From Bacteroidota bacterium (GTDB lineage Bacteria > Bacteroidota > Bacteroidia > Bacteroidales > Paludibacteraceae), in contig JAKLIM010000182.1 in assembly GCA_022709605.1 (NCBI GenBank), positions 1 through 7,273 of the forward strand: a DNA stretch of 7,273 nucleotides, read 5' to 3'. Of this stretch, positions 1-7,068 are shown piece after piece. Each line of letters starts with the position of its first letter. Position 1 is the first letter of the stretch. The notes below the pieces were generated by a model. It searched no databases. It worked only from the letters and a program-made list of their open reading frames with translations, and was not told where the DNA came from. The position numbers and the translations under genes are program-made.

Positions 1-45
1 TCTTTATTTTTTCACATTATTATTCTGTATCGGATATTCATTGGC

Positions 46-2250
46 TTAATAACTCACCAATTTCCCTTTAGTACGAACCTGTCCATCGGTAATTACCTGA
101 TAAATAAAGACTTTAGACGATTGTTTATCAGGTGGTATGGTAACCGGTATTTCATGAATTCCTACTCCGAGCGATTGCTTATATTGCACAACAACTCTTC
201 CATACACATCATGAACGAGTATTTCTACCTTACTATTTTCAGTCAGATTAAATTTGAAATTTACCACATCCACAAACGGATTCGGGTAAGTTACCAGGTC
301 CATTAATCTCCATTCGGTGTTAATTAGGCCAATGGTAATATCTTCAATGGGTTGGATTTGGCTATCCATCCAGGATATACGGTCTCTGAGCCAGTTTTTA
401 AGGTAAATCAATTCGTTTTCATACGTGCCTCCCACATAATTATTAGGCCACAAATAGGTACTAAGAATGTTCCATGTCTTAAAATTTCGCTTTTGAGCGA
501 GGCTCAGATCATAAGCGCACGAATCAATCAGATTATTCAGGTAATTGGTATTGATAAAACTATCGTGCATCTCATTCCACCTCCGTTTCAGGTACGAATT
601 AAAAATAGGATCGAGCCTAAACTTTTGCCACCAGAAAGGCATGGCATAACCATCGCCATTTCCCATCCCATCAACTATCCAACCCTGCGTTTGACCTGCC
701 GAAAAGAAATTGGCATTCCCGAAGCAAATATCATAATCCCAATACGGACCCATGGTTAATTTTCCACCTTTGCTGTCTTTGTCTTTGTACATAAAAGTAC
801 TGATTCTATACCCATCAAGATTACGTGCCAGCTCGTTGATAATATAATAATCGACAAATGAAATCAAATCGACATAAGAATAATAACCATTTACACGATC
901 TGTGTAATTATCACTATTTAAAGCAGTTTCAAAGTTAGTAATGTAATTTTTAATATACTCATGCTGAACAGGTTTGATATCGGCTCCATCGGGATCAACA
1001 TGCAGGAAAAACTCTTTTTGCTGAAGCGCAGTTGGTGCCGGATAAGGTGAAATCCAATAGTCTTTTTCATTTATATCTGTTGCTTCCGGACGATCAAGTT
1101 TCATGATATAACCACCCGTGAGACCATCGCCAACCGTATCAATCGGGTTTAGGTCGGCCAGGTTTAACCGGTGTTTATCGTTCTTAATTTTTTCGACCAA
1201 AACATATACACCGCTGTAAGTATCGTTAACAAATAATTCAAAATAACGGGTTTTGGGAGACCATCTGCCTGTTTTATTCCCTAAATGATAGGCCAATACA
1301 TTTCGCATCAACGATTTATCGGGATAAGGACCATGAAAAACCCAATCGTTTTCTTTGCCTAAACCCAACAATTTCACATTCAGATTCGTAGAGTCAAAAT
1401 CCCTGGTTTCTACCGAATAACTTTTTTTAGGAAAATTAGCCGAAGTATTACCCCTTATTTCGATTCCAACTTTACCATTGAATTCAAAGTTCGTACTGTT
1501 GAGGTAATTTTCGCCCAGAGAATCATTCAACACCCGCATATCAGCCATAATCTTGGTGTTTTGAAGAATATTCTGACCATTGGTGTTAATTAAAATAATC
1601 GGGAGATTACTACTGGTAAACGGATCTACAAACCACGTAGGTGTATTATTATAAACAAGACTGGAATGATTTATTTTGGCATGTACAAATACTCGTGCCG
1701 ACAAATCGCTCGATCCTAAACCCACGTTAATAATCTGAATTGCAAAGGTATTATTTCCGCGCACTAACGAAGAAGTCTTAAGTTGGTAACGTTCCGGACT
1801 TCCACCGGCATACATTTTTGCTTCGTGGTCTACCGAAAGGGTTGCGTTGTAAGCCGGAAAAGCACCGGTCACGTTGGACGATCGCGCACATTCAACACCA
1901 TTAATATAAAAAACAAACGCATCGTCGTAATCAATATCGAGCAATAAATCCTGAATCATGTTCAAATCGGGCGCAGTAATTGTCTTGCGAAGATAAACCG
2001 AGTTACATGCAGCAATATTAGTTTTATCATCTCCATCGCCAAATCCAAAACCACCCTGGCCTGTACTCCAGGAAGTATCTACAAAACCGGGTTGATACCA
2101 ATTGGTAGGCGGCTCGCTCGTTGCGGGTAAATACTTCCAGGTTTCCGATTCTAATAGCATTGATTCCCAGTGCATCTGGGCATTTAATTTTGAAATTGAA
2201 AAAACCACAAAAAGGATAAAAATGATTTTTTTGAAAATATTAAAATTCAT
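46..2250 (-). CDS. Secreted CotH-kinase-fold protein with T9SS C-terminal sorting domain
   Basis: This is a 734-residue protein. Residues 1-24 form a signal peptide (lysines, a hydrophobic run, then LNA before Q25), so it enters the periplasm by Sec. Residues about 28-195 look like a beta-rich jelly-roll domain (YLRKTI, FYINGVE, GNNTFAIQI) of the type attached to extracellular enzymes. Residues about 215-630 are the CotH domain: GIEIRGNTS (262-270), PKKSYSVE (274-281), DWVFHGPYPDKSLMRN (302-317), YFELFVNDTYSGVYVLVEKIK (starting at 336) and the acidic GPYWDYDICFGN (501-512). In characterised CotH kinases the matching lysine and acidic residues serve ATP and metal binding; kinase activity here is inferred. 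Residues about 650-734 are a type A T9SS sorting domain (YPNPF at 655-659, VHDVYGR, ending KGKLVSY), so surface attachment or release is expected. The gene has its own upstream promoter and is not obviously in an operon. The native substrate cannot be told from sequence. Confidence 0.92.
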   Translation of the reverse strand: MNFNIFKKIIFILFVVFSISKLNAQMHWESMLLESETWKYLPATSEPPTNWYQPGFVDTSWSTGQGGFGFGDGDDKTNIAACNSVYLRKTITAPDLNMIQDLLLDIDYDDAFVFYINGVECARSSNVTGAFPAYNATLSVDHEAKMYAGGSPERYQLKTSSLVRGNNTFAIQIINVGLGSSDLSARVFVHAKINHSSLVYNNTPTWFVDPFTSSNLPIILINTNGQNILQNTKIMADMRVLNDSLGENYLNSTNFEFNGKVGIEIRGNTSANFPKKSYSVETRDFDSTNLNVKLLGLGKENDWVFHGPYPDKSLMRNVLAYHLGNKTGRWSPKTRYFELFVNDTYSGVYVLVEKIKNDKHRLNLADLNPIDTVGDGLTGGYIMKLDRPEATDINEKDYWISPYPAPTALQQKEFFLHVDPDGADIKPVQHEYIKNYITNFETALNSDNYTDRVNGYYSYVDLISFVDYYIINELARNLDGYRISTFMYKDKDSKGGKLTMGPYWDYDICFGNANFFSAGQTQGWIVDGMGNGDGYAMPFWWQKFRLDPIFNSYLKRRWNEMHDSFINTNYLNNLIDSCAYDLSLAQKRNFKTWNILSTYLWPNNYVGGTYENELIYLKNWLRDRISWMDSQIQPIEDITIGLINTEWRLMDLVTYPNPFVDVVNFKFNLTENSKVEILVHDVYGRVVVQYKQSLGVGIHEIPVTIPPDKQSSKVFIYQVITDGQVRTKGKLVSY

Positions 2251-2332
2251 GAGGTTGTGTATTGTAAAAAATAGAAAATTATGCCGACTTGATGTTATGG
2301 TGGGTTATCTCAATCCATACTTCAATCTACTG

Positions 2333-2360
2333 CAAAGATATTTAAAAAAATACAGAACAA
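2333..2360 (-). promoter_or_regulatory. Bacteroidota-type promoter for the CotH gene
   Basis: Read on the minus strand there is TTG (2358-2360), 17 bases, then TATCTTTG (2333-2340), a full match to the -7 consensus TAnnTTTG of the Bacteroidota housekeeping sigma factor. The 17-base spacing is at the short end of the known range. Transcription would begin near 2326, giving a leader of about 75 bases before the ATG at 2250. The leader is A/T-rich and has no Shine-Dalgarno sequence. The site lies in the 118-bp gap after the PIN toxin stop, so the CotH gene is probably expressed independently. Confidence 0.6.
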
Positions 2361-2368
2361 TAAAACAT

Positions 2369-2794
2369 TTATTGACTGACAATTACAGATTTCAAATAAT
2401 TATCAGGAGTTAAAACCCCTAACGAACTATTTCTATAGTCTTTGATATTCCGGGTAATTATTATGTCAATTTCTCCCGAAAATTCAGCCGAGAAGTTTTG
2501 CAGTGCATCTTCAAAGTCTTTAAAGCCTGAGTTTAAAGCTTTTAAAATTACAGCTTTATCTGTTGTTATTACTTCGATGATTGATGTAAGTTGGACTAAT
2601 TTTTCGATAACTTTTTCGTGAGTTGCTTTTTGCCTTAATAAATAATATATATTGCTAATAATCACAGAAGTTATGAAACCTGTAATTTTCTTAGATTCAC
2701 ATAATGATAAAATTTTTTCAGCACTATCTGAAAAAGGTTTTCGGTCGAAAAAGAAATCTAAAATTACATCTGTATCAATAAGAACTTTTTGCAT
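2369..2794 (-). CDS. PIN-domain ribonuclease toxin (VapC-like)
   Basis: This is a 141-residue PIN-domain protein, a Mg2+-dependent RNase family that supplies the toxin of VapBC-type toxin-antitoxin pairs. It begins MQKVLIDTDVILDFFFDR, with the first catalytic acid at D7 and D9 close by. E26 in the following helix is a candidate second acid. FKDFEDALQ (91-99) supplies D96, and IIITRNIKDY (111-120) gives the C-terminal acidic site with D119. Length and motif order fit the family. The ORF can be extended upstream by 17 codons to 2845, but that extension lies inside the antitoxin gene and falls before the conserved PIN start, so I chose ATG at 2792-2794. That start is one base after the antitoxin stop, implying translational coupling. 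The RNA target is unknown. Confidence 0.88.
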   Translation of the reverse strand: MQKVLIDTDVILDFFFDRKPFSDSAEKILSLCESKKITGFITSVIISNIYYLLRQKATHEKVIEKLVQLTSIIEVITTDKAVILKALNSGFKDFEDALQNFSAEFSGEIDIIITRNIKDYRNSSLGVLTPDNYLKSVIVSQ

Positions 2795-2795
2795 T

Positions 2796-3044
2796 TTACA
2801 AGTATTTTTCAGTAAGTTTCTTAGATAACTCTTTTTTGTAATCAAAATTCTCAGGAGCTTTGAAAGAACCTTTAAGTGATTTTACGATAGGCGTCATTTC
2901 AATATTTTCGGCATTATCATCTCTTGTTATCGCTTTTAAGTAATTTTCAATAATGTCTGACAAACTTCTTCCTTTATTGTTAGCATATTTCTTCGCTTTT
3001 TCAATAATTGTTTGTTCAATTGTAAGCGTTAGTTTCGTATTCAT
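2796..3044 (-). CDS. Ribbon-helix-helix antitoxin (DUF6364-like), partner of the PIN toxin
   Basis: This is an 82-residue protein beginning MNTKLTLTIEQTIIEKAKKYA. The strand (residues 4-10) followed by two helices (about 11-23 and 27-38, with GRSLSDIIENYLKAI) is the ribbon-helix-helix DNA-binding pattern, and the opening sequence resembles the DUF6364 antitoxin family. The charged C-terminal part (about 55-82, KGSFKAPENFDYKKELSKKL) is where such antitoxins usually wrap around the toxin; that role is inferred. It is first in a two-gene operon, the common VapBC order, and its stop is one base before the toxin start. It probably represses its own promoter, which contains palindromic sites. No Shine-Dalgarno sequence is seen before the ATG. 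Confidence 0.85.
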   Translation of the reverse strand: MNTKLTLTIEQTIIEKAKKYANNKGRSLSDIIENYLKAITRDDNAENIEMTPIVKSLKGSFKAPENFDYKKELSKKLTEKYL

Positions 3045-3067
3045 TTGAGTTTTATATTTAAATAATA

Positions 3068-3101
3068 TATACGTGCAAAAATAAATAATTTTATACGTAT
3101 A
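3068..3101. promoter_or_regulatory. Candidate autoregulatory operator: palindrome plus repeated half-site
   Basis: The perfect 10-base palindrome TATACGTATA lies at 3092-3101, between the -33 and -7 boxes. The heptamer TATACGT recurs at 3068-3074, followed by G, next to the expected transcription start. The two copies are 24 bases apart. Ribbon-helix-helix antitoxins commonly bind short palindromes over their own promoter, so this is the natural operator candidate. Binding is inferred from position and symmetry only. Confidence 0.5.
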
Positions 3102-3107
3102 GACAAA
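3076..3107 (-). promoter_or_regulatory. Promoter of the toxin-antitoxin operon
   Basis: On the minus strand TTTG (3104-3107) is followed, after 20 bases, by TATTTTTG (3076-3083). This matches the Bacteroidota -33 TTTG and -7 TAnnTTTG elements with near-ideal spacing. Initiation would fall near 3070, leaving a leader of about 25 bases to the antitoxin ATG at 3044. The palindrome TATACGTATA sits between the two boxes, where a bound repressor would block sigma factor. Confidence 0.68.
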
Positions 3108-3190
3108 TTTTTCGAGTTAAATCTACTTTAACTATTGATATATTGAAAATCGCAACTTGAAGATTTGAACTCTACTGCATCAGTTTTTTT

Positions 3191-3244
3191 ATCAGTTAAT
3201 ATCATTTGAAAGAGAATAATGTTTATTGCAACATCATAACTGAT
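3191..3244. repeat. 8-bp inverted repeat in the gap before the toxin-antitoxin operon
   Basis: ATCAGTTA (3191-3198) and TAACTGAT (3237-3244) are perfect inverted copies enclosing 38 bases. A further direct copy of ATCAGTT lies at 3179-3185, separated from the second by a T run. The right copy overlaps the first base pairs of the hairpin at 3243. The element has no assigned function. In A/T-rich DNA an 8-bp match over this distance may be chance. Confidence 0.35.
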
Positions 3245-3271
3245 TTACATGAAAAACATTTTTTTGTAAAT
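3243..3271 (-). terminator. Possible weak hairpin after the beta-lactamase gene
   Basis: Arms ATTTACA (3243-3249) and TGTAAAT (3265-3271) are perfectly complementary. The interior is an A tract facing a T tract that could lengthen the stem. The hairpin begins about 10 bases after the beta-lactamase stop at 3282, where a terminator would be expected. It is A/T-rich and has no clear U tract after the stem, so it may only be a 3'-end stability element. Confidence 0.3.
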
Positions 3272-3281
3272 TCTTATTTTA

Positions 3282-4091
3282 TTAATCATTGGTAATAATA
3301 TTCAACTCTCTTAATACTTCCATTGTTAATTCAATTCGTATCTGTCCAAATGTTTTAATATCTTTATTCTCATTTGAGGCAACATTTGTTGCAAAAAAAT
3401 ACACCCTATCTTTGGTCTCTACATAACCGACAAACCATGTTACGTTTTCTTTCTGTCGTACAGCCCAACCGGTTTTTCCGCTTATTGTATAATCGTTGCC
3501 CACTTTAAATTGCATCATCTTTTTTACCTGTTTCATAGACTCTTCATTCACAGGCAATTCCAAATTGTAAAGTTGCTTTAAAAAATATATTTGTTGATAT
3601 TGCGATATTGTCGAATTCCCTTCCAACCAAAATTTATCAACATTGTCAGCATTAATATCCAAATTTCCATAATCAAAAAGCTGAGTATAATATTTCATTT
3701 TTTCGACCCCGACACGTCTCGCAATTTCCTGGTAAACGGGAACGGCAGAGATTTTAAATGCTTCTTTCAACGTCATGTCTTTTTCCCAGGTTGCAAAGTG
3801 TCTTTTTTCTCCATGCCATTTGAATACTGTTTCTGCTGTTGCAATACCACTTTCAAGCGCAATTAAAGTGTTTGGAATTTTGAAAGTAGAAGCCGGACAA
3901 AAAGCCATATTACATCTTTCCAAATTGTATCCTGAATAAATATTATCATTTTGATTATAAATAAGAATGGAGCCTTCAACCTTAAATTTATCGAATATTG
4001 ATTTCAATTCATGAATTTCTATTGGTTGAGTTGCAAAACAATTCATTCCAAAACTTATGACGGCTAATATTAATCCTACTCTTCTATTCAT
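3282..4091 (-). CDS. Class D (OXA-type) serine beta-lactamase
   Basis: This is a 269-residue periplasmic enzyme that hydrolyses beta-lactams through an acyl-serine intermediate. Every class D landmark is present and in order: STFK (S68 nucleophile, K71 the lysine that is carbamylated in the family), SAV (115-117), YGN (141-143), FWLEG with W155 that shields the carbamylated lysine, KTGW (206-209), and R252 in the late GQIRIEL segment. Residues 1-20 form a signal peptide, probably cut after CFA; C18 is not in a good lipobox. C60 and C65, close before the active serine, are notable. The ORF extends ten codons further to 4121, but that part overlaps the upstream gene, while MNRRVGLILAV begins a clean signal peptide. 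I therefore start at 4091, one base after the oxidoreductase stop. No separate promoter is visible. Substrate range (penicillin, oxacillin or carbapenem) cannot be judged. Confidence 0.94.
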   Translation of the reverse strand: MNRRVGLILAVISFGMNCFATQPIEIHELKSIFDKFKVEGSILIYNQNDNIYSGYNLERCNMAFCPASTFKIPNTLIALESGIATAETVFKWHGEKRHFATWEKDMTLKEAFKISAVPVYQEIARRVGVEKMKYYTQLFDYGNLDINADNVDKFWLEGNSTISQYQQIYFLKQLYNLELPVNEESMKQVKKMMQFKVGNDYTISGKTGWAVRQKENVTWFVGYVETKDRVYFFATNVASNENKDIKTFGQIRIELTMEVLRELNIITND

Positions 4092-4092
4092 C

Positions 4093-6909
4093 TTATTTTT
4101 TTTTAGTAGTACATTTATCAACCAGATAAACTATTGACATGTACGGAATTCCGCTGTGTGTATTTAATCCGATTTCGCAGGTACGGCTGTTGCTGTAACC
4201 GGTTTTGATATGTTGTTTTTCAATTTGCGGTTTTAGCTTTCGAAGTCCGTGTTCGTTCAACTCCGGTAACGTAAATCCTTTGTCACCGGCAAATCCACAA
4301 CAATTGATTTCCTCCGGAATCAACACTTTGGTACTGCATAATTTCGCAATTTTCACCAACGACGGTTTTAATCCCATTTTAATGGTCGAACAGGTTGCAA
4401 AAACAGTTATCGGTTCGTCGGTTGGGTGAAAATCCAGTTTATCCAACAAAAATTTATCGATAAATTCAACGGGTTCAAATAGTTGTAAATTTTGAATGGT
4501 ATGCCGCATTCGTTTCAAACATGGACTTTGATCACACAAAACCGGATATTTGCCATTTTCAGTAGCTTTTAACAGGGCAAGTTCAAGCTCAGTTGATTTC
4601 TGATCGGCAATTTCGGGCATTCCTTTGCTTTCCCATATCGTACCACAACAAAGATGATTCATTTTTTCGGGAAAAATTACTTCGTAGCCTGCTTTATTTA
4701 AAAATGCAGTCATCTTATCCACCAATGGAGTTTGGTCGGGATCGTCGTGCGAAGCGCCCATCATTTGATTCAAACAACTTGGGAAATAGACCACTTTCAA
4801 TGGATTATCGGTGTGTTTTTGCTTCTTCGGTTTGGGCGCCGGTTTGGGCAGCGAAGGTGTCCAGAGTGGAATATTGTTACCACTGACCACTCTCAATCCT
4901 TTCGTAAAACCGCCCATAATATTTTTACCCAAAACAGTTCGGGCTGCATTGGCTGTCCATAAAGTTGTTTTCAGTGCCGATGAAACAACAGAGAAATTAT
5001 CGGCTGTCCATTGACCAATTTTAACGGCATTTTTACTGTTTTCAAGTTGTTTTTCGCGAATAAAATGAATGTAATCGCCTACATTAATTTCAACCGGGCA
5101 CGATGTGGAACAAAGTCCGTCGCCGGCACAACTTTTTTCACCTGCATAAATAAAATCATTCACTAACGAAGCAAGTCGATCCGGATTTTCTCCCGTGCTT
5201 TTCAATCGGGTAATTTCGCGCTGAACAACAATACGTTGACGCGACGAAAGGGTAAAACCATTGCTCACACAATTTACTTCACAAAAACCACATTCAATGC
5301 ATTTATCTATCAATTCGTGCGTTTCGGGTAGCAATTTCAAATTTTTCAAATGACATTGCGGGTCATCATTAAAAATCACACCCGGATTGAGCAAACCTTT
5401 TGGGTCGAAAAGTTCCTTTACGTCTTTCATCAACTGAAAAGCTTTTTCGCCCCACTCACGTTTTACAAACGGCGCCATGTTCCTGCCTGTTCCATGTTCT
5501 GCTTTGAGCGAACCCTGATATTTATCCACAACAAGGTCAATCACTTCATTCATCAACAATTCGTAACGGGTAATTTCTTCGGCAGTTTCAAAAGATTGAT
5601 TGAGTATAAAATGAAAATTCCCTTCGAGCGCATGACCGTAAATAACCGCATCCTGATAGTTATGTTTTATCAGAATTTTTCGCAAATCAGCCGTAGCTTC
5701 AGGCAAATCTTCAACCTGAAAAGCCACATCTTCAATCAGACAGGATGTGCCAACAGGTCGGGTGCTCCCAACGGTAGGAAAAATACCCGAACGCATGGTC
5801 CAGTAGGCTTCATATTCCGATTCAATATCGGTAAAATGTGGAGGAAAAAGGGTTTCAAAATCCTTGATAACCGAAAGTATATCATCAATATTTTGATTCA
5901 GTTCAATTTTGGTTAATGCTTCAGTCTTAATAAGTAAAACAGCCGCATTGCCGGGCAAAGTTTTTAATACAGGAATGGCATTGGGCTTATCTTCAACCGA
6001 TTTAATGGCTAACCGATCAAACATTTCGACAGCTGTAACTGGACTCTTTTTTAGGTTAATAACTGCTTCGCATGCAGTTCTCATATCCGGAAAATAAAGC
6101 ATGGCACTCGCTTTTTGTGGCAATTCCACAACAGTTTTCATGGTTGCTTCAGACAGAAAAGCCAATGTTCCTTCCGAACCGACAATCAGATGTAAAATAA
6201 TATCAAACGGATCATCAAATTCAATAAAGGGATTGATGGATAAGCCGGTTACATTCTTAATCCGGTATTTCCGTTCAATCAGTTCGCAAAGTTTTTTATC
6301 CAATCGTACATTGTCGCGCAAATCACAAATTTGGCGGATAAATGCCGAATGTGTAAAGCGAAAATCTTTTTTGCTTTGCTCATCGGCTGTATCAAGCAAT
6401 GTACCGTCAGCCAGAATAAGGCGCGCCGAAAGCAGCATTTTATAACTGTTTTCATGCGTTCCGCAACTCATACCCGAAGCATTGTTCAGAATAATTCCAC
6501 CCACCATGGCCGATTTTACCGATGCCGGATCGGGCGGAAATTTACGACCATAGGGTTTCAGAATTTCATTCACTCGCTGACCGATAATTCCCGGTTGAAG
6601 CTTTATAGAACCAAAATCAGGAGCAATTTCGTATTTCTCCCAGTTTTTTCCGGCAATAACAAGAATGGAATTGCTTATGGCTTGTCCCGATAAACTTGTA
6701 CCCGCAGCACGAAAAGTTACAGGCAAATTGTATTTCGAGGCTACCTTCAGAATCTGTATAATTTCTTCCTCATTTTCTGAATGAAGAACAACTTGTGGAA
6801 TAAGCCGATAAAAACCGGCATCAGTTCCCCACGCCAATCGCCGTATTTCGTCGGTGTAAATACGATGAGCAGGAATGTGCTTTTTTATTTCGTTCAGGAA
6901 TGAGACCAT
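4093..6909 (-). CDS. FAD / 4Fe-4S / CCG-domain oxidoreductase, respiratory D-lactate (2-hydroxyacid) dehydrogenase type
   Basis: This 938-residue protein fuses a GlcD-like flavin half to a GlcF-like iron-sulfur half. The PCMH FAD-binding domain spans about 30-260 (FRAAGTSLSGQ 67-77, PPDPAS 125-130, GGIILNNASGMSCGTH 137-152, VGSEGTLAFLSEA 243-255). The C-terminal FAD-oxidase domain spans about 265-512 (YGHALEGNFHF 424-434, EHGTGRN 471-477, FDPKGLLNPG 501-510). Ferredoxin-like motifs follow: C537/C540/C543/C547, then C594/C600/C604. After a Pro/Lys-rich linker (685-700) come two CCG domains: C712 with CCG 754-756, and C840 with CCG 870-872 and C911. Length and fusion order match the membrane-associated D-lactate dehydrogenases that feed electrons to quinone. 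Glycolate or D-2-hydroxyglutarate are alternative substrates. MVSFLNEIKK fits the usual family start. A beta-lactamase gene follows one base after the stop. Confidence 0.88.
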   Translation of the reverse strand: MVSFLNEIKKHIPAHRIYTDEIRRLAWGTDAGFYRLIPQVVLHSENEEEIIQILKVASKYNLPVTFRAAGTSLSGQAISNSILVIAGKNWEKYEIAPDFGSIKLQPGIIGQRVNEILKPYGRKFPPDPASVKSAMVGGIILNNASGMSCGTHENSYKMLLSARLILADGTLLDTADEQSKKDFRFTHSAFIRQICDLRDNVRLDKKLCELIERKYRIKNVTGLSINPFIEFDDPFDIILHLIVGSEGTLAFLSEATMKTVVELPQKASAMLYFPDMRTACEAVINLKKSPVTAVEMFDRLAIKSVEDKPNAIPVLKTLPGNAAVLLIKTEALTKIELNQNIDDILSVIKDFETLFPPHFTDIESEYEAYWTMRSGIFPTVGSTRPVGTSCLIEDVAFQVEDLPEATADLRKILIKHNYQDAVIYGHALEGNFHFILNQSFETAEEITRYELLMNEVIDLVVDKYQGSLKAEHGTGRNMAPFVKREWGEKAFQLMKDVKELFDPKGLLNPGVIFNDDPQCHLKNLKLLPETHELIDKCIECGFCEVNCVSNGFTLSSRQRIVVQREITRLKSTGENPDRLASLVNDFIYAGEKSCAGDGLCSTSCPVEINVGDYIHFIREKQLENSKNAVKIGQWTADNFSVVSSALKTTLWTANAARTVLGKNIMGGFTKGLRVVSGNNIPLWTPSLPKPAPKPKKQKHTDNPLKVVYFPSCLNQMMGASHDDPDQTPLVDKMTAFLNKAGYEVIFPEKMNHLCCGTIWESKGMPEIADQKSTELELALLKATENGKYPVLCDQSPCLKRMRHTIQNLQLFEPVEFIDKFLLDKLDFHPTDEPITVFATCSTIKMGLKPSLVKIAKLCSTKVLIPEEINCCGFAGDKGFTLPELNEHGLRKLKPQIEKQHIKTGYSNSRTCEIGLNTHSGIPYMSIVYLVDKCTTKKK

Positions 6910-6918
6910 TTTATTAAA

Positions 6919-6973
6919 TTTGAAAGTTTGAAAGTTTGAGGTTTGAACGTTTGAAACGTTTGAAAGTTTGAAG
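6919..6973. repeat. Seven-unit degenerate TTTGAAAG tandem array
   Basis: Seven consecutive units of 7-9 bases run TTTGAAAG, TTTGAAAG, TTTGAGG, TTTGAACG, TTTGAAACG, TTTGAAAG, TTTGAAG (plus strand). The array ends only nine bases upstream of the oxidoreductase ATG, so in the mRNA it would read as repeated CUUUCAAA in the leader. Unit number could vary by slippage. I associate such arrays with intergenic regions of Bacteroidota, but no function is known to me. An effect on translation or on transcript length is inference only. Confidence 0.8.
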
Positions 6974-7068
6974 TTTTTAAGAGATTTTCGTAGTTTATTT
7001 CACTTAATTAAAGGAGAATATATTAATTAACGATTTTTATTCTTTAGAGACGATGCTAATATTAAATC

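Noticed and set aside
2102..2413. 103-codon plus-strand frame crossing the CotH start and its promoter region
   Set aside because: It overlaps the CotH N-terminus, the intergenic promoter and the toxin end. It has no domain signature and no convincing promoter of its own.
2369..2845. Longer PIN toxin start at 2845
   Set aside because: The added 17 residues lie within the antitoxin coding sequence and precede the conserved PIN opening. ATG at 2794 fits family length and operon spacing.
3282..4121. Longer beta-lactamase start at 4121
   Set aside because: The extra ten residues overlap the end of the oxidoreductase gene and put charged residues ahead of a complete signal peptide. The ATG at 4091 gives a normal signal peptide and one-base spacing.
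5350..5916. 188-codon open frame on the plus strand inside the oxidoreductase gene
   Set aside because: It lies wholly opposite a well-supported coding region, has no recognisable domain, and has a composition expected of an antisense shadow. The same applies to the other plus-strand frames at 121-759, 3591-3866, 4205-5014 and 5909-6693.
2369..6909. A new multi-gene defence or metabolic system
   Set aside because: The genes belong to familiar, unrelated families (dehydrogenase, beta-lactamase, toxin-antitoxin), and nothing beyond adjacency links them functionally.
6919..6973. CRISPR array
   Set aside because: The units are 7-9 bases, contiguous and degenerate, with no spacers and no cas genes nearby.
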